Shown here piece after piece: positions 25,954 through 35,530 of a DNA stretch of 64,000 nucleotides (the stretch's first letter is position 1; the number at the start of each line of letters is the position of its first letter). The stretch is from Polyangia bacterium (GTDB lineage: Bacteria > Myxococcota_A > Polyangia > Nannocystales > Nannocystaceae): NCBI GenBank assembly GCA_030424595.1, contig JAUHWG010000027.1:95056-159055 (forward strand), written 5' to 3'. Made by a program: the position numbers and the translations under genes. The notes below the pieces were generated by a model. That model searched no databases and had not been told where the DNA came from. It worked only from the letters and a program-made list of their open reading frames with translations.

Positions 25954-27879
25954 ATGGGGAGCGCAGAGCAGGGGAATACGGGCTCCGATGGGATGTCCCC
26001 GTCGGGAGACGCCGACCTGTCGACCGTCCCCGGGGCCGAGGCCTCACCGCCGACCCACCGAGGGGTGGACGCCTCGAGCTCGTCGTCGATGGCGACGCTC
26101 CTCCAGACCTCGACGCCCGCCGTCGAGGCTCCCGCGGCGCCCGAAGAGGAGAACGCCGAGCCGGACTTCTCCGAGTGGTTCGGCCGGACGATCGACGGTC
26201 GCTACAAGATCGTCGAGCTCCTCGGCGAGGGCGGGATGGGGGCGGTCTTCGTCGCCGAGCACCTCGCCCTGCGCAAGCAGGTCGCCCTCAAGATCATCCG
26301 CCCGGAGTTCGCCGGCGTCCCGGAGATCGCCGCCCGCTTCACCCGCGAGGCGATGGCGACCGGCAAGCTCGATCACCCGCACGTCGCCTCCGCCCTCGAC
26401 TACGGGATGCTCCCCGACGGCGCGGCCTACCTGGTGATCCAGCTGGTCCGCGGCAAGGCGCTGCGCAGCCTCCTCGACGAGCACTCCCTGCCCTGGCCGA
26501 CCGCATGTGACATCGCCGGCCAGATCGCCGACGCCCTCGCGGGGGCCCACGCGGAGGGGATCGTCCACCGCGATCTCAAGCCCGACAACGTCCTCCTCGA
26601 GCTCCGCGATGACGGCCGCTACCTCGCCAAGGTCGTCGACTTTGGCATCGCCCGGGTCGCGACCGATCCCAGCGCCGCGGCGACCCCCGGCGACGGCCTC
26701 ACGCGGATGGGCATGGTGATGGGCACCCCCGGCTACATGTCGCCAGAGCAGGCGCTGGGCGAGGCAGTCGACCATCGCACAGATCTCTACGCCCTCGGCG
26801 TCGTGCTCTGGGAGAGCATCGCCGGCAGGCCGCTCTTCGTCGCCGAGAGCTTGACCGAGCTCATCGCCAAGCAGCTCGCCGACGCGCCGACGCCCCTCGC
26901 CTCGGTCACCGGACAGCCGATCCCGGAGCCTATCGATGAGCTGATCCTGCAGCTCCTCTCGCGCACAGCCGCCTCCCGCCCGGAGAGCGCCGCCGAGGTC
27001 CGGGACACGCTGCGGAAATTCGCGGCGGCGGGGGCCCAGGGCGAGGGCGATCTGACCACCCTCCCCGGCGGATCGTTCGGCGTCCAGCGGCGGACCGAGC
27101 GGGCGCCGACCGTCGCCATGGTCCCGCGGCCAGCGAGCGCGATACGCAGGCTGCGAGCGGAGCTGCGTCGCCGCTGGGCTCAGGATCGTCGATCGATGCT
27201 CGCCCTCGGCGGGGTCGTCGGCGTGCTCCTCCTGGTCGGCGTCATCGGCCTCGCGAGCGGAGACGACGAGGGCTCTTCGGACGACCCGCAGCCGCCCTCC
27301 GAGGCGATGCTCATGGCCGACACCGCCAGCGATGAGGCTGGGAGCGACGCGGACTCGGACGCGGGCAAGGACAAGGACAAGGCCAAAGACAAGGACAAGG
27401 CCAAAGACAAGGACAAGTCCAAAGACAAGGACGACGCGGACAACAAAGATCCCGCCGCGACCGGAGGCGACGAGAGCAGCGGTCAGGGGATCCTCGCCGC
27501 AGCGTCCGAGATCGCCGGGCAGATCGACGCGCTCCTCAACGGCGAAGAGGCCGGGGAGCGAAGAGCCGCCGCCGCCGCGCTCCTGGAGGAACCGGACGCC
27601 CTGCCGCCGGTGATCGTCGCCCTCGCTGAGCTCGAGCTGGCCAAGCGGTGCAAGGACAAGAAGGCGAAGATCATCGCCCTGACCGAGCTCGGCGACCCAC
27701 AGGTGCGACCTGCGCTCGAGCGAGTCTCAGCGCTGCCGCGCAAGGGCTGCCCCCCCTTCGGTCAGGGTGACTGCTGGAAGTGCCTGCGGCGGACGGTGAA
27801 GAGCTCGCTCGCGACCCTCGCCAAGGCCGGCGCCCCCCCGGAGAAGACTCAGGACAAGAGCAAGAGCAAGGGCAAGTAG
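25954..27879 (+). CDS. Membrane-anchored Ser/Thr protein kinase
   Basis: Protein of 641 residues. A ~75-residue Ser/Pro-rich N-terminus precedes the kinase domain (~85-350): glycine loop LLGEGGMGAVF, VALKII (Lys), HRDLKPDN (catalytic loop), DFGIARV and GTPGYMSPEQ. All catalytic residues are intact, so it should be active. One membrane helix (ALGGVVGVLLLVGVIGLAS, ~412-431) is followed by a KDKDKAKDKDK low-complexity linker and a ~110-residue outer domain with Cys residues in KGCPPFGQGDCWKCLRR. The kinase is cytoplasmic and the Cys domain presumably periplasmic. The stop shares a base with the GTG start of the next gene. The 285-bp gap before this gene shows nothing I can identify. Confidence 0.9.
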   Translation: MGSAEQGNTGSDGMSPSGDADLSTVPGAEASPPTHRGVDASSSSSMATLLQTSTPAVEAPAAPEEENAEPDFSEWFGRTIDGRYKIVELLGEGGMGAVFVAEHLALRKQVALKIIRPEFAGVPEIAARFTREAMATGKLDHPHVASALDYGMLPDGAAYLVIQLVRGKALRSLLDEHSLPWPTACDIAGQIADALAGAHAEGIVHRDLKPDNVLLELRDDGRYLAKVVDFGIARVATDPSAAATPGDGLTRMGMVMGTPGYMSPEQALGEAVDHRTDLYALGVVLWESIAGRPLFVAESLTELIAKQLADAPTPLASVTGQPIPEPIDELILQLLSRTAASRPESAAEVRDTLRKFAAAGAQGEGDLTTLPGGSFGVQRRTERAPTVAMVPRPASAIRRLRAELRRRWAQDRRSMLALGGVVGVLLLVGVIGLASGDDEGSSDDPQPPSEAMLMADTASDEAGSDADSDAGKDKDKAKDKDKAKDKDKSKDKDDADNKDPAATGGDESSGQGILAAASEIAGQIDALLNGEEAGERRAAAAALLEEPDALPPVIVALAELELAKRCKDKKAKIIALTELGDPQVRPALERVSALPRKGCPPFGQGDCWKCLRRTVKSSLATLAKAGAPPEKTQDKSKSKGK

Positions 27880-28142
27880 TGGACCCCTGGTACGTCTACG
27901 TCCTGCTCTCCGCCGACGGCCGTCGGACCTATGTCGGCGTGACCACAGACCTCGAGCGGCGCCTCTCCCAGCACAACGGCGAGCTCCCCGGCGGGGCCAA
28001 GGCGACCCGCCAAGGGCGGCCGTGGAGCATCGGCGCCCACGAGGGACCGCTCGAGAGCCGCAGCGAAGCCCAGAAGATCGAGTACCGCCTCAAGCGTCGC
28101 CGGGGCCTCCGCCGCCTGAGCGAGCCGCTCAACGCGGAGTAG
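27879..28142 (+). CDS. GIY-YIG nuclease-superfamily small protein
   Basis: Protein of 87 residues. The family motif is spelled by WYVYVLLSADGRRTYVGVT (Y-V-Y ... Y-V-G), followed by the conserved Arg in LERRLSQHN and the late Glu in SEAQKIEYRLK. This is the short UPF0213/YhbQ-like form. Those proteins are linked to DNA repair or remain unassigned. The GTG start at 27879 overlaps the kinase stop by one base (TAGTG), so translation is coupled. Confidence 0.85.
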   Translation: MDPWYVYVLLSADGRRTYVGVTTDLERRLSQHNGELPGGAKATRQGRPWSIGAHEGPLESRSEAQKIEYRLKRRRGLRRLSEPLNAE

Positions 28143-28154
28143 CCGACTACGGTC

Positions 28155-28210
28155 GATCCTCCGCGTCGACCCTCCGCTTCGACGCCCCGCTTCGACCCCT
28201 CCGCTTCGAC
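28155..28210. repeat. 13-14-bp tandem repeat, four units, with a hairpin
   Basis: Four imperfect units of GACCCTCCGCTTC lie 12 bp after the GIY-YIG stop. The last unit overlaps a GACCCC...GGGGTC inverted repeat. The gap (28143-28351) lies between convergent genes, so it may help transcription end, although no T-tract is present. Confidence 0.65.
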
Positions 28211-28351
28211 GGGGTCTGCACCGTCAGCCTCGCCCCGTCCTAGGCGGCGACCTCAGCGAGCTGAGAGCACCCGAAGATCCAGGGCCGTGAGCAGACGGCA
28301 CCGTGATAGCCGCGAACTCCTCGCCGAACGACCGAGCACGCTCAAGCCCTC

Positions 28352-29644
28352 TCAGCAGGGACAGCCGTAGACCGGGACCTGGAAGGTCACGTCGCCCTCC
28401 CAACCGCCGGGCTCAGGCTCACCGGCGAGCGACAAGGTCTCGCCCATGACATCGCCGCCGATCATCCAACGCAGCGACTCCCCGTTCTCATCGTCGACCC
28501 CGACCTCGCCGAGGAGGACTGTGATGTCAAAGTCCACCTCCCGCGGGAGGCGGCGCAGCTCCCCGTCGCCGACCTCGAAGAGCCAGACCGCTCGGCCGTC
28601 GAAGCCCTCGCCGCAGACCGCCCCGCGGTCGCGCAGCTCGACGATCAGCAGCTCACGCTCGCCGCCCTGCTGCTGCCAAGAGCGCACCTGAAGGTGGGTG
28701 TCGACGAACTTTGAGAAGCTGTCGGTCTCCGCCCGCCAAGCCGCGGGGAGCTCCCGGCGATACTCACGATAGGCCCGACGCAGCAGGGCAAACTCGGGCT
28801 CCGCCGCGAGCTGCGGGATGACCGATGAGCGCAGCTCCGCGGCCTCCTGCGGATCCATCGTCGCCCGCACGTAGGCGATCGGCGCAGGGGCCTCGGCCGG
28901 CCAGGCGATCCCGTCGCCGCAGGGGCGCGGACCCTCGAGCTCGGCGACCAGGGCCAGCGGATCCGTCATCGCCTCGTTCACTCGCGCCCGCCGCCCCGCG
29001 CGGGTCGTCGGCATCGCCCGGCCCCACTCGTCTTCGAGGTACTCCTCGGCGTAGAGGGCGAGAGCGCCGACCTTCGCCGCACAGGTCGCGCCGCCGATCC
29101 CGTGGACGACGACCTCCTGCCCAGACGCTCGCCCCATCGCCGCCGGTACGCGCTCATGGACCACAGAGCGCCGCGCCCAGAGCCGCTCCTCACCGACGCC
29201 GCCCCGCACCGGGCCACGCCCCCAACCTGCCTCCGGGAAGGACGAGAGGACGAGGTCGCCGCCCCGGGCGAGGAAGAGCGGGAGGCCGCGCGCGCTGCGG
29301 AGGACCATAAGATCCTCGGCGCCATCTTCGGGCTCGGCGGCCTCAGGAGCCGCCCCGGTCGCGAGCCCCGACCCCTGGTCGCCCGCGACCGGGGTCACGG
29401 CCTCGGCCCCTGGCCGCGCGCCCGTCGGATCGAGCGGGCACTCGCCTGTCTCAAGAATAGATGTCTCATAGGACATGTCGAGATCGAGGTCAGACTCAGC
29501 GACGACAACCCCCCCGCGGCCGCCGGTCTTCGTCGCCCCAGCACACTCCGCGGCGCTCCAGCGCTGCGAGGCCGCAAGCATGATCGCGAGAGGGGCGAGC
29601 AGGAGCGCGCCGACGGCCATGGTCTCGAGGTTGTTGCGTGGCAT
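28352..29644 (-). CDS. Membrane-anchored exported protein of unknown function
   Basis: Protein of about 430 residues if started at ATG 29644, which places a hydrophobic anchor at residues ~8-27 (TMAVGALLLAPLAIMLAAS). The rest is soluble and presumably periplasmic: an acidic, low-complexity part to ~115, then a domain with an isolated GRASGQEVVVHGIGGATC segment and a C-terminus VPVYGCPC with two Cys. I recognise no family. The longer ORF to 29776 has no supporting signal, and the start is uncertain. Confidence 0.6.
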   Translation of the reverse strand: MPRNNLETMAVGALLLAPLAIMLAASQRWSAAECAGATKTGGRGGVVVAESDLDLDMSYETSILETGECPLDPTGARPGAEAVTPVAGDQGSGLATGAAPEAAEPEDGAEDLMVLRSARGLPLFLARGGDLVLSSFPEAGWGRGPVRGGVGEERLWARRSVVHERVPAAMGRASGQEVVVHGIGGATCAAKVGALALYAEEYLEDEWGRAMPTTRAGRRARVNEAMTDPLALVAELEGPRPCGDGIAWPAEAPAPIAYVRATMDPQEAAELRSSVIPQLAAEPEFALLRRAYREYRRELPAAWRAETDSFSKFVDTHLQVRSWQQQGGERELLIVELRDRGAVCGEGFDGRAVWLFEVGDGELRRLPREVDFDITVLLGEVGVDDENGESLRWMIGGDVMGETLSLAGEPEPGGWEGDVTFQVPVYGCPC

Positions 29645-29864
29645 CACCGGGACGAACGCGACGGGTCGCCCACCTCTTCCCGAGCCGGTCGATCGAAGCT
29701 CGCCGCCGCTGTGAGCGGCAAGGACAGGCGACCGGCCTCGCAGCCAGAAAGCTCTACGAATCACCTCGGCGACCACGACCGCCGGCGAGGACAGGCGCGG
29801 CAGCGAGCGCGTGCGGAGCTCTCGCCGCGGGACGCGTGGGGCGAGCCCCGCGGGTCCACCTGCC

Positions 29865-29960
29865 GAGCGATCCGCCGACCGATCCGCCGAGTAATCCGCC
29901 GAGCAATCCGCCGAGCCTTCCGCCGAGCGCTCCGCCGACCGATCCGCCGCTCGATCTGCG
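29865..29960. repeat. 12-bp tandem repeat, about eight units
   Basis: Units of GAGCGATCCGCC with variation at positions 3-6 run from 29865 to 29948, then one weaker unit follows. They end seven bases before the stop codon of the leftward gene at 29968. The unit length is a multiple of three and one plus-strand frame reads as DPP/SNPP repeats, but no gene signal supports coding. The rest of the 29645-29967 gap is unremarkable. Confidence 0.85.
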
Positions 29961-29967
29961 GCGCGAT

Positions 29968-31065
29968 CTAGAAGCGACCGCGGAGCACCATACCGCCGCC
30001 GCTCGGGCCGAAGCTCGGGCTGAGGGCGATGTTCTCGCGACGGTTGAGCCGGCGATGCTTGCGGATGCCAAGGGCGCCGAGGACGACAAAGCCGACGCCG
30101 GCCGCGATCCCGCCGATCCCGAGGGCGGTGTACATCTTGCCCTTGGTCTCGTCGCTGAGGGTCGCGGCGGTGGTCGACGTCGTCGTGCCGGTCCCATCGT
30201 CGGTCCCGGTCCCGGTCCCGTCGTCGGTCGTCGTGTCCTCGTCCGCGAAGCGAGCGATCGCCGTGTCTGTGCTCTCGTCGGTCTGGAAGCGGGGCTCGGT
30301 CCGCGCCCAGTAGAGCAGGTAGGAGCCGCCCCCGATCACCGCGATCCCGCCGATCGTCGCCACCAGGGTCCAGGCCGGCAGGGGATCACGACGCTTGCTG
30401 ACGTCGAGCGGCCGTCCGCCGATGGCCGTGTTGTACTCGGGCGGCGCCCGCAGCAGCGTCATGTCTTCGCTGTTGTCGATCAGCTCGGTGACCTCCGCGA
30501 GGAGCTCGCGGGCGTCATCGGTCTCGGCGTAGCCGTTGCAGCGCACGTCGTAGGCGCTCTTGCAGGCCCGCATGTAGGCGTGGATCGTCGACCGCCCGGA
30601 GAAGAGCGCCTCGCGCTCCTGGGTCTCGGCGTAGACCTGCTTGTAGGCGTTGACCGCGTTGATCAGCATGACCGAGCGGTTCATGTGGGTCTTCTTGCCC
30701 TCGGGCGTCACCTCGAGGGCGAGGCTCCACAGCTCGCCTGCGGTCCGGTAGTTGCCCCCGTCGAAGGCGGCCCGGGCCTGCTCGTCGTACTCGGCCCCGG
30801 TGGGCTCTACCGGCTCCGCCTCGACCGCCTCGCCCTCGACCGCCTCGCCCTCGACCGCCCCGCCCTCGACCGCCTCGCCCTCGGGCTCAGCCTCCGCCGG
30901 CGGCTCCTCGTCGACCTTCGTCGGCTTCTTCTTGGAGCTCTTCCCCGACCGCGGCTTGGCCACAGCCTCGGTGGGGACCGCCCAAACGGCGGTCATCGTG
31001 GTCGCGGTGAGGAGGGCGATCGCTGTCGCCCCCGTCCCGCGGCGAAGGCGCGCGAGGAGTTTCAT
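29968..31065 (-). CDS. Exported membrane protein with TPR-like region, unknown function
   Basis: Protein of 365 residues from ATG 31065. The leader is GATAIALLTATTMTAVWAVPTEAVA, then a basic KPRSGKSSKKKPTK stretch, then an acidic region with five-residue repeats of the GEAVE/GGAVE type encoded by 15-bp DNA repeats. Residues ~105-200 look like helical TPR-type repeats (YDEQARAAFDGGNYRTAGELW). Two hydrophobic segments follow (TLVATIGGIAVIGGGSYLLYW and a late IGGIAAGVGFVVLGALGI), separated by a Thr/Gly/Asp linker. The C-terminus ends in GMVLRGRF, like an outer-membrane signal; that is only suggestive. Confidence 0.7.
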   Translation of the reverse strand: MKLLARLRRGTGATAIALLTATTMTAVWAVPTEAVAKPRSGKSSKKKPTKVDEEPPAEAEPEGEAVEGGAVEGEAVEGEAVEAEPVEPTGAEYDEQARAAFDGGNYRTAGELWSLALEVTPEGKKTHMNRSVMLINAVNAYKQVYAETQEREALFSGRSTIHAYMRACKSAYDVRCNGYAETDDARELLAEVTELIDNSEDMTLLRAPPEYNTAIGGRPLDVSKRRDPLPAWTLVATIGGIAVIGGGSYLLYWARTEPRFQTDESTDTAIARFADEDTTTDDGTGTGTDDGTGTTTSTTAATLSDETKGKMYTALGIGGIAAGVGFVVLGALGIRKHRRLNRRENIALSPSFGPSGGGMVLRGRF

Positions 31066-31228
31066 CGGCCCCCAGAGGATCGCTAACCCCACCGTCGAGC
31101 GCAAGGTGCTCGCGTCACCGCGCAGCGCGCACGCCACCCCGGCTCGCAAAGGAAGAAGGAGGATTGACAGCGACCGGCCGCCGGGCTGCCGACCCGAGAG
31201 GCCACGCCAACGCCCGAGACCGCCCGCG

Positions 31229-31257
31229 AACACCCCAAAACACCCCAAAACACCCCA
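31229..31257. repeat. 10-bp direct repeats within a 359-bp divergent gap
   Basis: Three consecutive AACACCCCAA units lie between the leftward gene starting at 31065 and the FtsW/RodA-like gene. The gap (31066-31424) must hold promoters for both. I see no other structure in it. Confidence 0.8.
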
Positions 31258-31424
31258 GGCCCGCCCTTTCCATCGGAGGTCCGGCCGGAGAGCAAGCCGC
31301 GATGCCCCACACCTGCTCGCGCGCGCAGCGGTCGTCCGCGAGCCTCTGAGGCCGACCGCGCGCCCCCTCAGTTTGGCCCGTTTCTGGCGGTCATCGGGGC
31401 GGATGTGCTGTCCTGCCGAGCGCC

Positions 31425-32747
31425 GTGGCCGTCCTCGAGAGCACCTTCATCCCCGACCGGGCCCGCGATGCGCGCGCCTCGAGGGCGAGCCGAGCCCCGG
31501 CGATCGACCGTCGCGCCCCCGCGACCTCCGTCGCGACCGAGGACACCGCCCTCGATCGGCCGATGGATCCGTGGCTCTTCATCGCCACCGCGGCCCTCGC
31601 CTGCCTCGGCGTGGTCATGGTCTACAGCGCTGGGATCTACACCGCGCAGGCCAACTACGGCGACTGGGAGTACTTCCTCGGCCGCCAGGGGGTCTTCGCC
31701 CTGATCGGCCTCGGGGTGATGCTCGCGGTCTCCCGGATCGACTACCGGATCCTCCGCCGCTACGCCCGACACCTGATGGTGATCGGCCTCATCGGCCTCG
31801 TCGCCGTGCTCCTGGTCGGCACCGAGGTCAACGGCGCCCGCCGCTGGCTCCGCTTCGGGATCAACGTCCAGCCCAGCGAGATCGCCAAGATCGCCCTCGC
31901 GGTGTTCCTCTCGGCGACCCTCGCCAAGCAGGGCGAGCGGGTCCGGGGCTTTGTCCACGGCTTCCTCCCGGTCATCCTCGTCGCCTCGCTGACGATGCTC
32001 TTGGTGCTCCTGGAGAAGGACCTCGGGACGACCATCCTCCTCGGCGGGCTCACCCTCACGGCGCTCTACGTCGCCGGCACCCGCCTCGCCTACGTCTTCG
32101 CCGCGATCATGCTCGCCGCGCCGCTGGTCTGGCATCAGATCGTCGGCGTCGGCTACCGCCGCTCGCGCTTCCTCGACTTCGTCTCCGGCGAGCACTCCTA
32201 CCAGATCGACCAGAGCCTGATCACGATCGGCTCCGGCGGCGGCTGGGGCGTCGGCCTCGGCGCGGGTCGGCAGAAGCTCGGCTTCCTCCCCGAGAACCAC
32301 ACCGACTTCATCCTCGCGAGCATCGGCGAGGAGCTCGGCTACGCCGGCATCGCCGCGGTCATCGCCCTCTACGCGCTCCTGGTCTGGCGCGGCCTCAAGG
32401 CGGCCCAAGAGGCGCCCGACCGCTTCGGCACCTACCTCGCCCTGTGCATCTCCGTGCTCTTCGGCTTTCAGGCGCTGATCAACATGGGCGTCGTCTTCAA
32501 CCTGATCCCGGCGAAGGGGATCACCCTCCCCTTCCTCTCCTACGGCGGCTCGTCGCTGCTGGTGAGCATGGGCGCGATCGGCATCCTCCTGGCGATCTCA
32601 CGGCGCCCGAGCCCCTGGAAGATCAGCGACATGCGCCGTCGCCCCAGCAAGCGCAGCGCCAACGCCAAGGGCGGACGCTCCCAGGCGAAGAAGCGCCGCG
32701 GCGGCCCGCGGCCGAACGTCCGCAACGCTGCTCCCTCGGCCGGATGA
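31425..32747 (+). CDS. FtsW/RodA/SpoVE-family peptidoglycan polymerase
   Basis: Protein of about 440 residues with ten hydrophobic helices after a ~46-residue polar N-terminus. SEDS-family signatures are clear: GARRWLRFGINVQPSEIAK, LLEKDLGTTILL, GAGRQKLGFLPENHTDFI, and NLIPAKGITLPFLSYGGSS near the end. SEDS proteins polymerise glycan strands in division (FtsW) or elongation (RodA); the gene stands alone without dcw or mre neighbours, so the choice is open. The C-terminus is strongly basic (RRRPSKRSANAKGGRSQAKKRR) and probably cytoplasmic. The start at GTG 31425 is uncertain; ATG 31563 (MDPWLF) would remove the polar leader. Confidence 0.9.
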   Translation: MAVLESTFIPDRARDARASRASRAPAIDRRAPATSVATEDTALDRPMDPWLFIATAALACLGVVMVYSAGIYTAQANYGDWEYFLGRQGVFALIGLGVMLAVSRIDYRILRRYARHLMVIGLIGLVAVLLVGTEVNGARRWLRFGINVQPSEIAKIALAVFLSATLAKQGERVRGFVHGFLPVILVASLTMLLVLLEKDLGTTILLGGLTLTALYVAGTRLAYVFAAIMLAAPLVWHQIVGVGYRRSRFLDFVSGEHSYQIDQSLITIGSGGGWGVGLGAGRQKLGFLPENHTDFILASIGEELGYAGIAAVIALYALLVWRGLKAAQEAPDRFGTYLALCISVLFGFQALINMGVVFNLIPAKGITLPFLSYGGSSLLVSMGAIGILLAISRRPSPWKISDMRRRPSKRSANAKGGRSQAKKRRGGPRPNVRNAAPSAG

Positions 32748-32871
32748 GCCTCGGCGATCCGTGACGAGCAGCGCCGTGGTGCTCGATCTCCGCGCCTCTC
32801 CCCGCGCCACGAGCCGACCGTCCGCGCGCGCGCGCGGATCCGAGGTCAATGCAGAGGCCTCTGCAAGCCTC

Positions 32872-33001
32872 ACGACTGGCCTCCACGACTGGCCTCCACG
32901 ACTGGCCTCCACGACTGGCCTCCACGACTGGCCTCCACGACTGGCCTCCACGACTGGCCTCCACGACTGGCCTCCACGACTGGCCTCCGCGACTGGCCTC
33001 C
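32872..33001. repeat. 13-bp VNTR, ten units, upstream of the adenylate cyclase
   Basis: Nine exact copies of ACGACTGGCCTCC are followed by one GCGACTGGCCTCC variant, all in perfect register. The array ends 51 bp before the cyclase start and fills much of the 32748-33052 gap. A unit of 13 bp is not a codon multiple and no coding frame is supported, so it is a regulatory-region or neutral minisatellite. Confidence 0.95.
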
Positions 33002-33052
33002 GCGCGAAGGTGAGCCCCCCGCTGCGCGCCCCCCGAGCTATCCTCGTCGGCG

Positions 33053-34885
33053 ATGCCCGAGGATGTGATCGAGGCGCTCGAGCGGAGCCTCGCGCAGCTC
33101 ACCCCGATCGAGGGTGCCGAGCCCGCGGATCCCGAGGCGCTGGGGCTCTGTATGGTCGAGCTCGCCTGGGAGATCGCCCTCGCCGACCCCCCCAGCAGCC
33201 ACAGGCTCACCGCCCAGGCGGAGGAGCTGGACGGCGCCCACGACCTCCTCCGCGTCCGGGCCAAGGCCCTGCGCAACCGGGCCTACTTCGCCCGCTTCGC
33301 CGACGACCTGGAGAACGCGCTGAGCCTCGCCGCCGAGGCCGCCAAGCTCGCCGAGTCCCTCGGCGAGATCCGCGACTGGGCGGCCGCCGAGGACACCCTG
33401 GCCAACGTCCACAGCTCGCTCGGCGCCTTTGATCTCGCCCTCGCCCACAGCCTCAAGTCGATCGAGCTCGGCCGGGCCTCCGACGATCGCCGCGCCCTCG
33501 CCTGGTCCTTCGAGAACGTCGCCCGAGTCCACCGTCACCTCGGCGACCTCGAGGAGGCCCGGCGCTGGCTCGATCAGGGGCTCGAGATCTTCGTCGAGAC
33601 CGAGCACTCCGTCGGTCAGGCCCGCTGCCTCTCGCTCCTCGCAGGCATCCTCCGCGAGCAGGGGGACCTCGCCGGCGCTCAGGCGGCGCTCGAGCAGGCG
33701 CACGGGCTCTGGGCTGCGGCCAAGCTCGAACGCGGGCTGCGCTGGGGACAGATCTCGCTCGCGCGGGTGCTCCGCGCCCGCGGCGAGCACAGAGCCGCGC
33801 TCGCCCAGCTCCAGCTCGCAACCACCGCGCTGCCTGGACAGACCGACCCCGTCGGGCCCCTCTCGACCGACCTGCTCGCCGCGGCCTACACCTGCGAGGG
33901 CGCGCTCCTGCTCGACCTCGGCCGCGCGGACGAGGCGGAGCACGCCCTCCTCCAGGCCCTCGCCCTCGCCACCCCCGAGCGCCGGCTCGAGGACATCATC
34001 GAGTGTCACGCCCTCCTCGGCGAGCTCTACGAGGCCGGCGATGAGCCGACGCGAGCGCTCGCCCACGTCAAGGAGCGCCTCCACCTGGTCGAGACCCGCA
34101 ACAGCCAGGAGATGATCGCCCGCGCCCGCAACATGCAGCTCGGCATGCGGGTCGCCGCCGCCGAGCGCGAGGCCGAGGTCACCGAGCGCCTGCTCTACGG
34201 GATCCTCCCGCGGACGATCGTCCGCGAGCTCAAGCTCTACGGCCGGGCCGCTCCCGTCCTCCACGACGCCGCGACCGTGCTCTTCACCGACATCGTCGGC
34301 TTCACCAAGATCGCCGAGGCCTGCGCCCCGCAGGAGCTGGTCGCCGCGCTCGACGAGCTCTTCGGCGCCTTCGACGAGGTCGCCCACGCCCACGGCCTGG
34401 AGAAGGTCAAGACGATCGGCGACGCCTACATGGCGGTCGCCGGGATCCCGGAGCCGAGCCCCACCCACGCGATCGACGCGGCCCTGGCGGCCCTCGGCCT
34501 CCGCGACGTCGTCCGTCGCTTCGCGGCCGACCCCGACAGGCCAGACTGGGGGGTCCGGATCGGCATCCACTCCGGCCCCTTGATCGCCGGGGTCATCGGC
34601 CGGGTAAAGCCGGTCTACGACGTCTGGGGAGACACGGTGAACGTCGCCTCACGGATGGAGTCGAGCGGCGCCGCCGACCAGGTCAACCTCTCGGACGCGA
34701 CCCACCGCCTGATCACCCGCTACTTCGAGACCACCCCGCGGGGGCAGATCCAGGCGAAGAACAAGGGGCTCATCGACATGCACTTCGTCCACCGCCTGCG
34801 GCCCGAGTTCGCCGCCGACGAGGCCGGCCTCGTCGCCAACCCGCGCCTCCACGAGGCCGCGACAGCGGGCCGCGCAGAGGGTTGA
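33053..34885 (+). CDS. TPR-containing class III adenylate cyclase
   Basis: Protein of 610 residues. Residues ~60-370 are tandem helical TPR-like repeats (for example AWSFENVARVHRHLGDLEEARRWLDQGLEI in outline), then a short coiled-coil linker, then a class III cyclase domain (~405-585). The catalytic features are ATVLFTDIVGFTKIAE (two metal Asp), KVKTIGDAYMAV (Lys for adenine plus a metal-site region), and VWGDTVNVASRME (Asp, Asn and Arg transition-state region). K and D at the purine-selecting positions favour ATP over GTP. No membrane helix is seen, so it is probably cytoplasmic with the TPR part sensing a partner protein. Confidence 0.9.
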   Translation: MPEDVIEALERSLAQLTPIEGAEPADPEALGLCMVELAWEIALADPPSSHRLTAQAEELDGAHDLLRVRAKALRNRAYFARFADDLENALSLAAEAAKLAESLGEIRDWAAAEDTLANVHSSLGAFDLALAHSLKSIELGRASDDRRALAWSFENVARVHRHLGDLEEARRWLDQGLEIFVETEHSVGQARCLSLLAGILREQGDLAGAQAALEQAHGLWAAAKLERGLRWGQISLARVLRARGEHRAALAQLQLATTALPGQTDPVGPLSTDLLAAAYTCEGALLLDLGRADEAEHALLQALALATPERRLEDIIECHALLGELYEAGDEPTRALAHVKERLHLVETRNSQEMIARARNMQLGMRVAAAEREAEVTERLLYGILPRTIVRELKLYGRAAPVLHDAATVLFTDIVGFTKIAEACAPQELVAALDELFGAFDEVAHAHGLEKVKTIGDAYMAVAGIPEPSPTHAIDAALAALGLRDVVRRFAADPDRPDWGVRIGIHSGPLIAGVIGRVKPVYDVWGDTVNVASRMESSGAADQVNLSDATHRLITRYFETTPRGQIQAKNKGLIDMHFVHRLRPEFAADEAGLVANPRLHEAATAGRAEG

Positions 34886-34918
34886 CCGAGGCCTGACCGA
34901 GGCCCACCATCGGCCCCC

Positions 34919-35530
34919 ATGGACGACCGCGACCGTCGACTCCCGGCTGTGCCGACAAGCTCGACGCACCGCGTGGACATCCCGCCGGCCGCGATCTACG
35001 AGCGCCTGGAGGCCGACGATCAGGTCGTGATGGTCAAGCGCTTCCCCCCGCGCAGCGAGTCCAAGCACGCCTTCTTGGCGATGCGGACCCCGACCGGCTT
35101 CAACGTGATCCAAAACATCGGCCTCAGCACCCTGGACGGCGGCGCGCCGATCGTCCGCCGCTTCCACATGGAGGTGCGGATCGAGCGGACCTCCGAGGGC
35201 GCCCAGGTCGAGGCCACCTTCGTCCGCGGCCCCCAGCTCCGCCAGCTCCGCTACGTCGTCCTCTGGGGCTCCGCGATCGCCTGGCTCGCCGCGACCGGCG
35301 TCACCCACCCAAAGCTCGGGATGGTCTTCGCCCTCCTCTTCCTGACCATCCCGGCCCTGGTCTACGACCGCGCCAAGGCCCGGGGCTCGCGCGAGGATCG
35401 GATCGCCCTCCTCAACCTGATGCAGCACCTCCTCGGCTCCGCCGTGATAGGTCAGAGCCCCGCGGAGCAGACCCCCTACCGCGATGGTCACCCGCCGCTG
35501 CCGCCCAGCGCTGAACCGTCGTCCTCCTAG
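34919..35530 (+). CDS. Small membrane protein of unknown function
   Basis: Protein of 203 residues starting 33 bp after the cyclase stop, so probably co-transcribed. Residues ~15-110 are soluble with a beta-rich look (VRRFHMEVRIERTSEGAQVEATF). Two adjacent hydrophobic segments (LRYVVLWGSAIAWLAATG and LGMVFALLFLTIPALVY) form a hairpin, followed by a Pro-rich tail. I recognise no family. The layout suggests a cytoplasmic domain anchored by a helical hairpin. Confidence 0.65.
   Translation: MDDRDRRLPAVPTSSTHRVDIPPAAIYERLEADDQVVMVKRFPPRSESKHAFLAMRTPTGFNVIQNIGLSTLDGGAPIVRRFHMEVRIERTSEGAQVEATFVRGPQLRQLRYVVLWGSAIAWLAATGVTHPKLGMVFALLFLTIPALVYDRAKARGSREDRIALLNLMQHLLGSAVIGQSPAEQTPYRDGHPPLPPSAEPSSS

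Noticed and set aside
29638..31086. Plus-strand ORF with DPP/SNPP repeats as a surface protein
   Set aside because: Most of it is antisense to the gene at 29968-31065, and it has no ribosome site or signal peptide; the repeats are better treated as intergenic DNA repeats.
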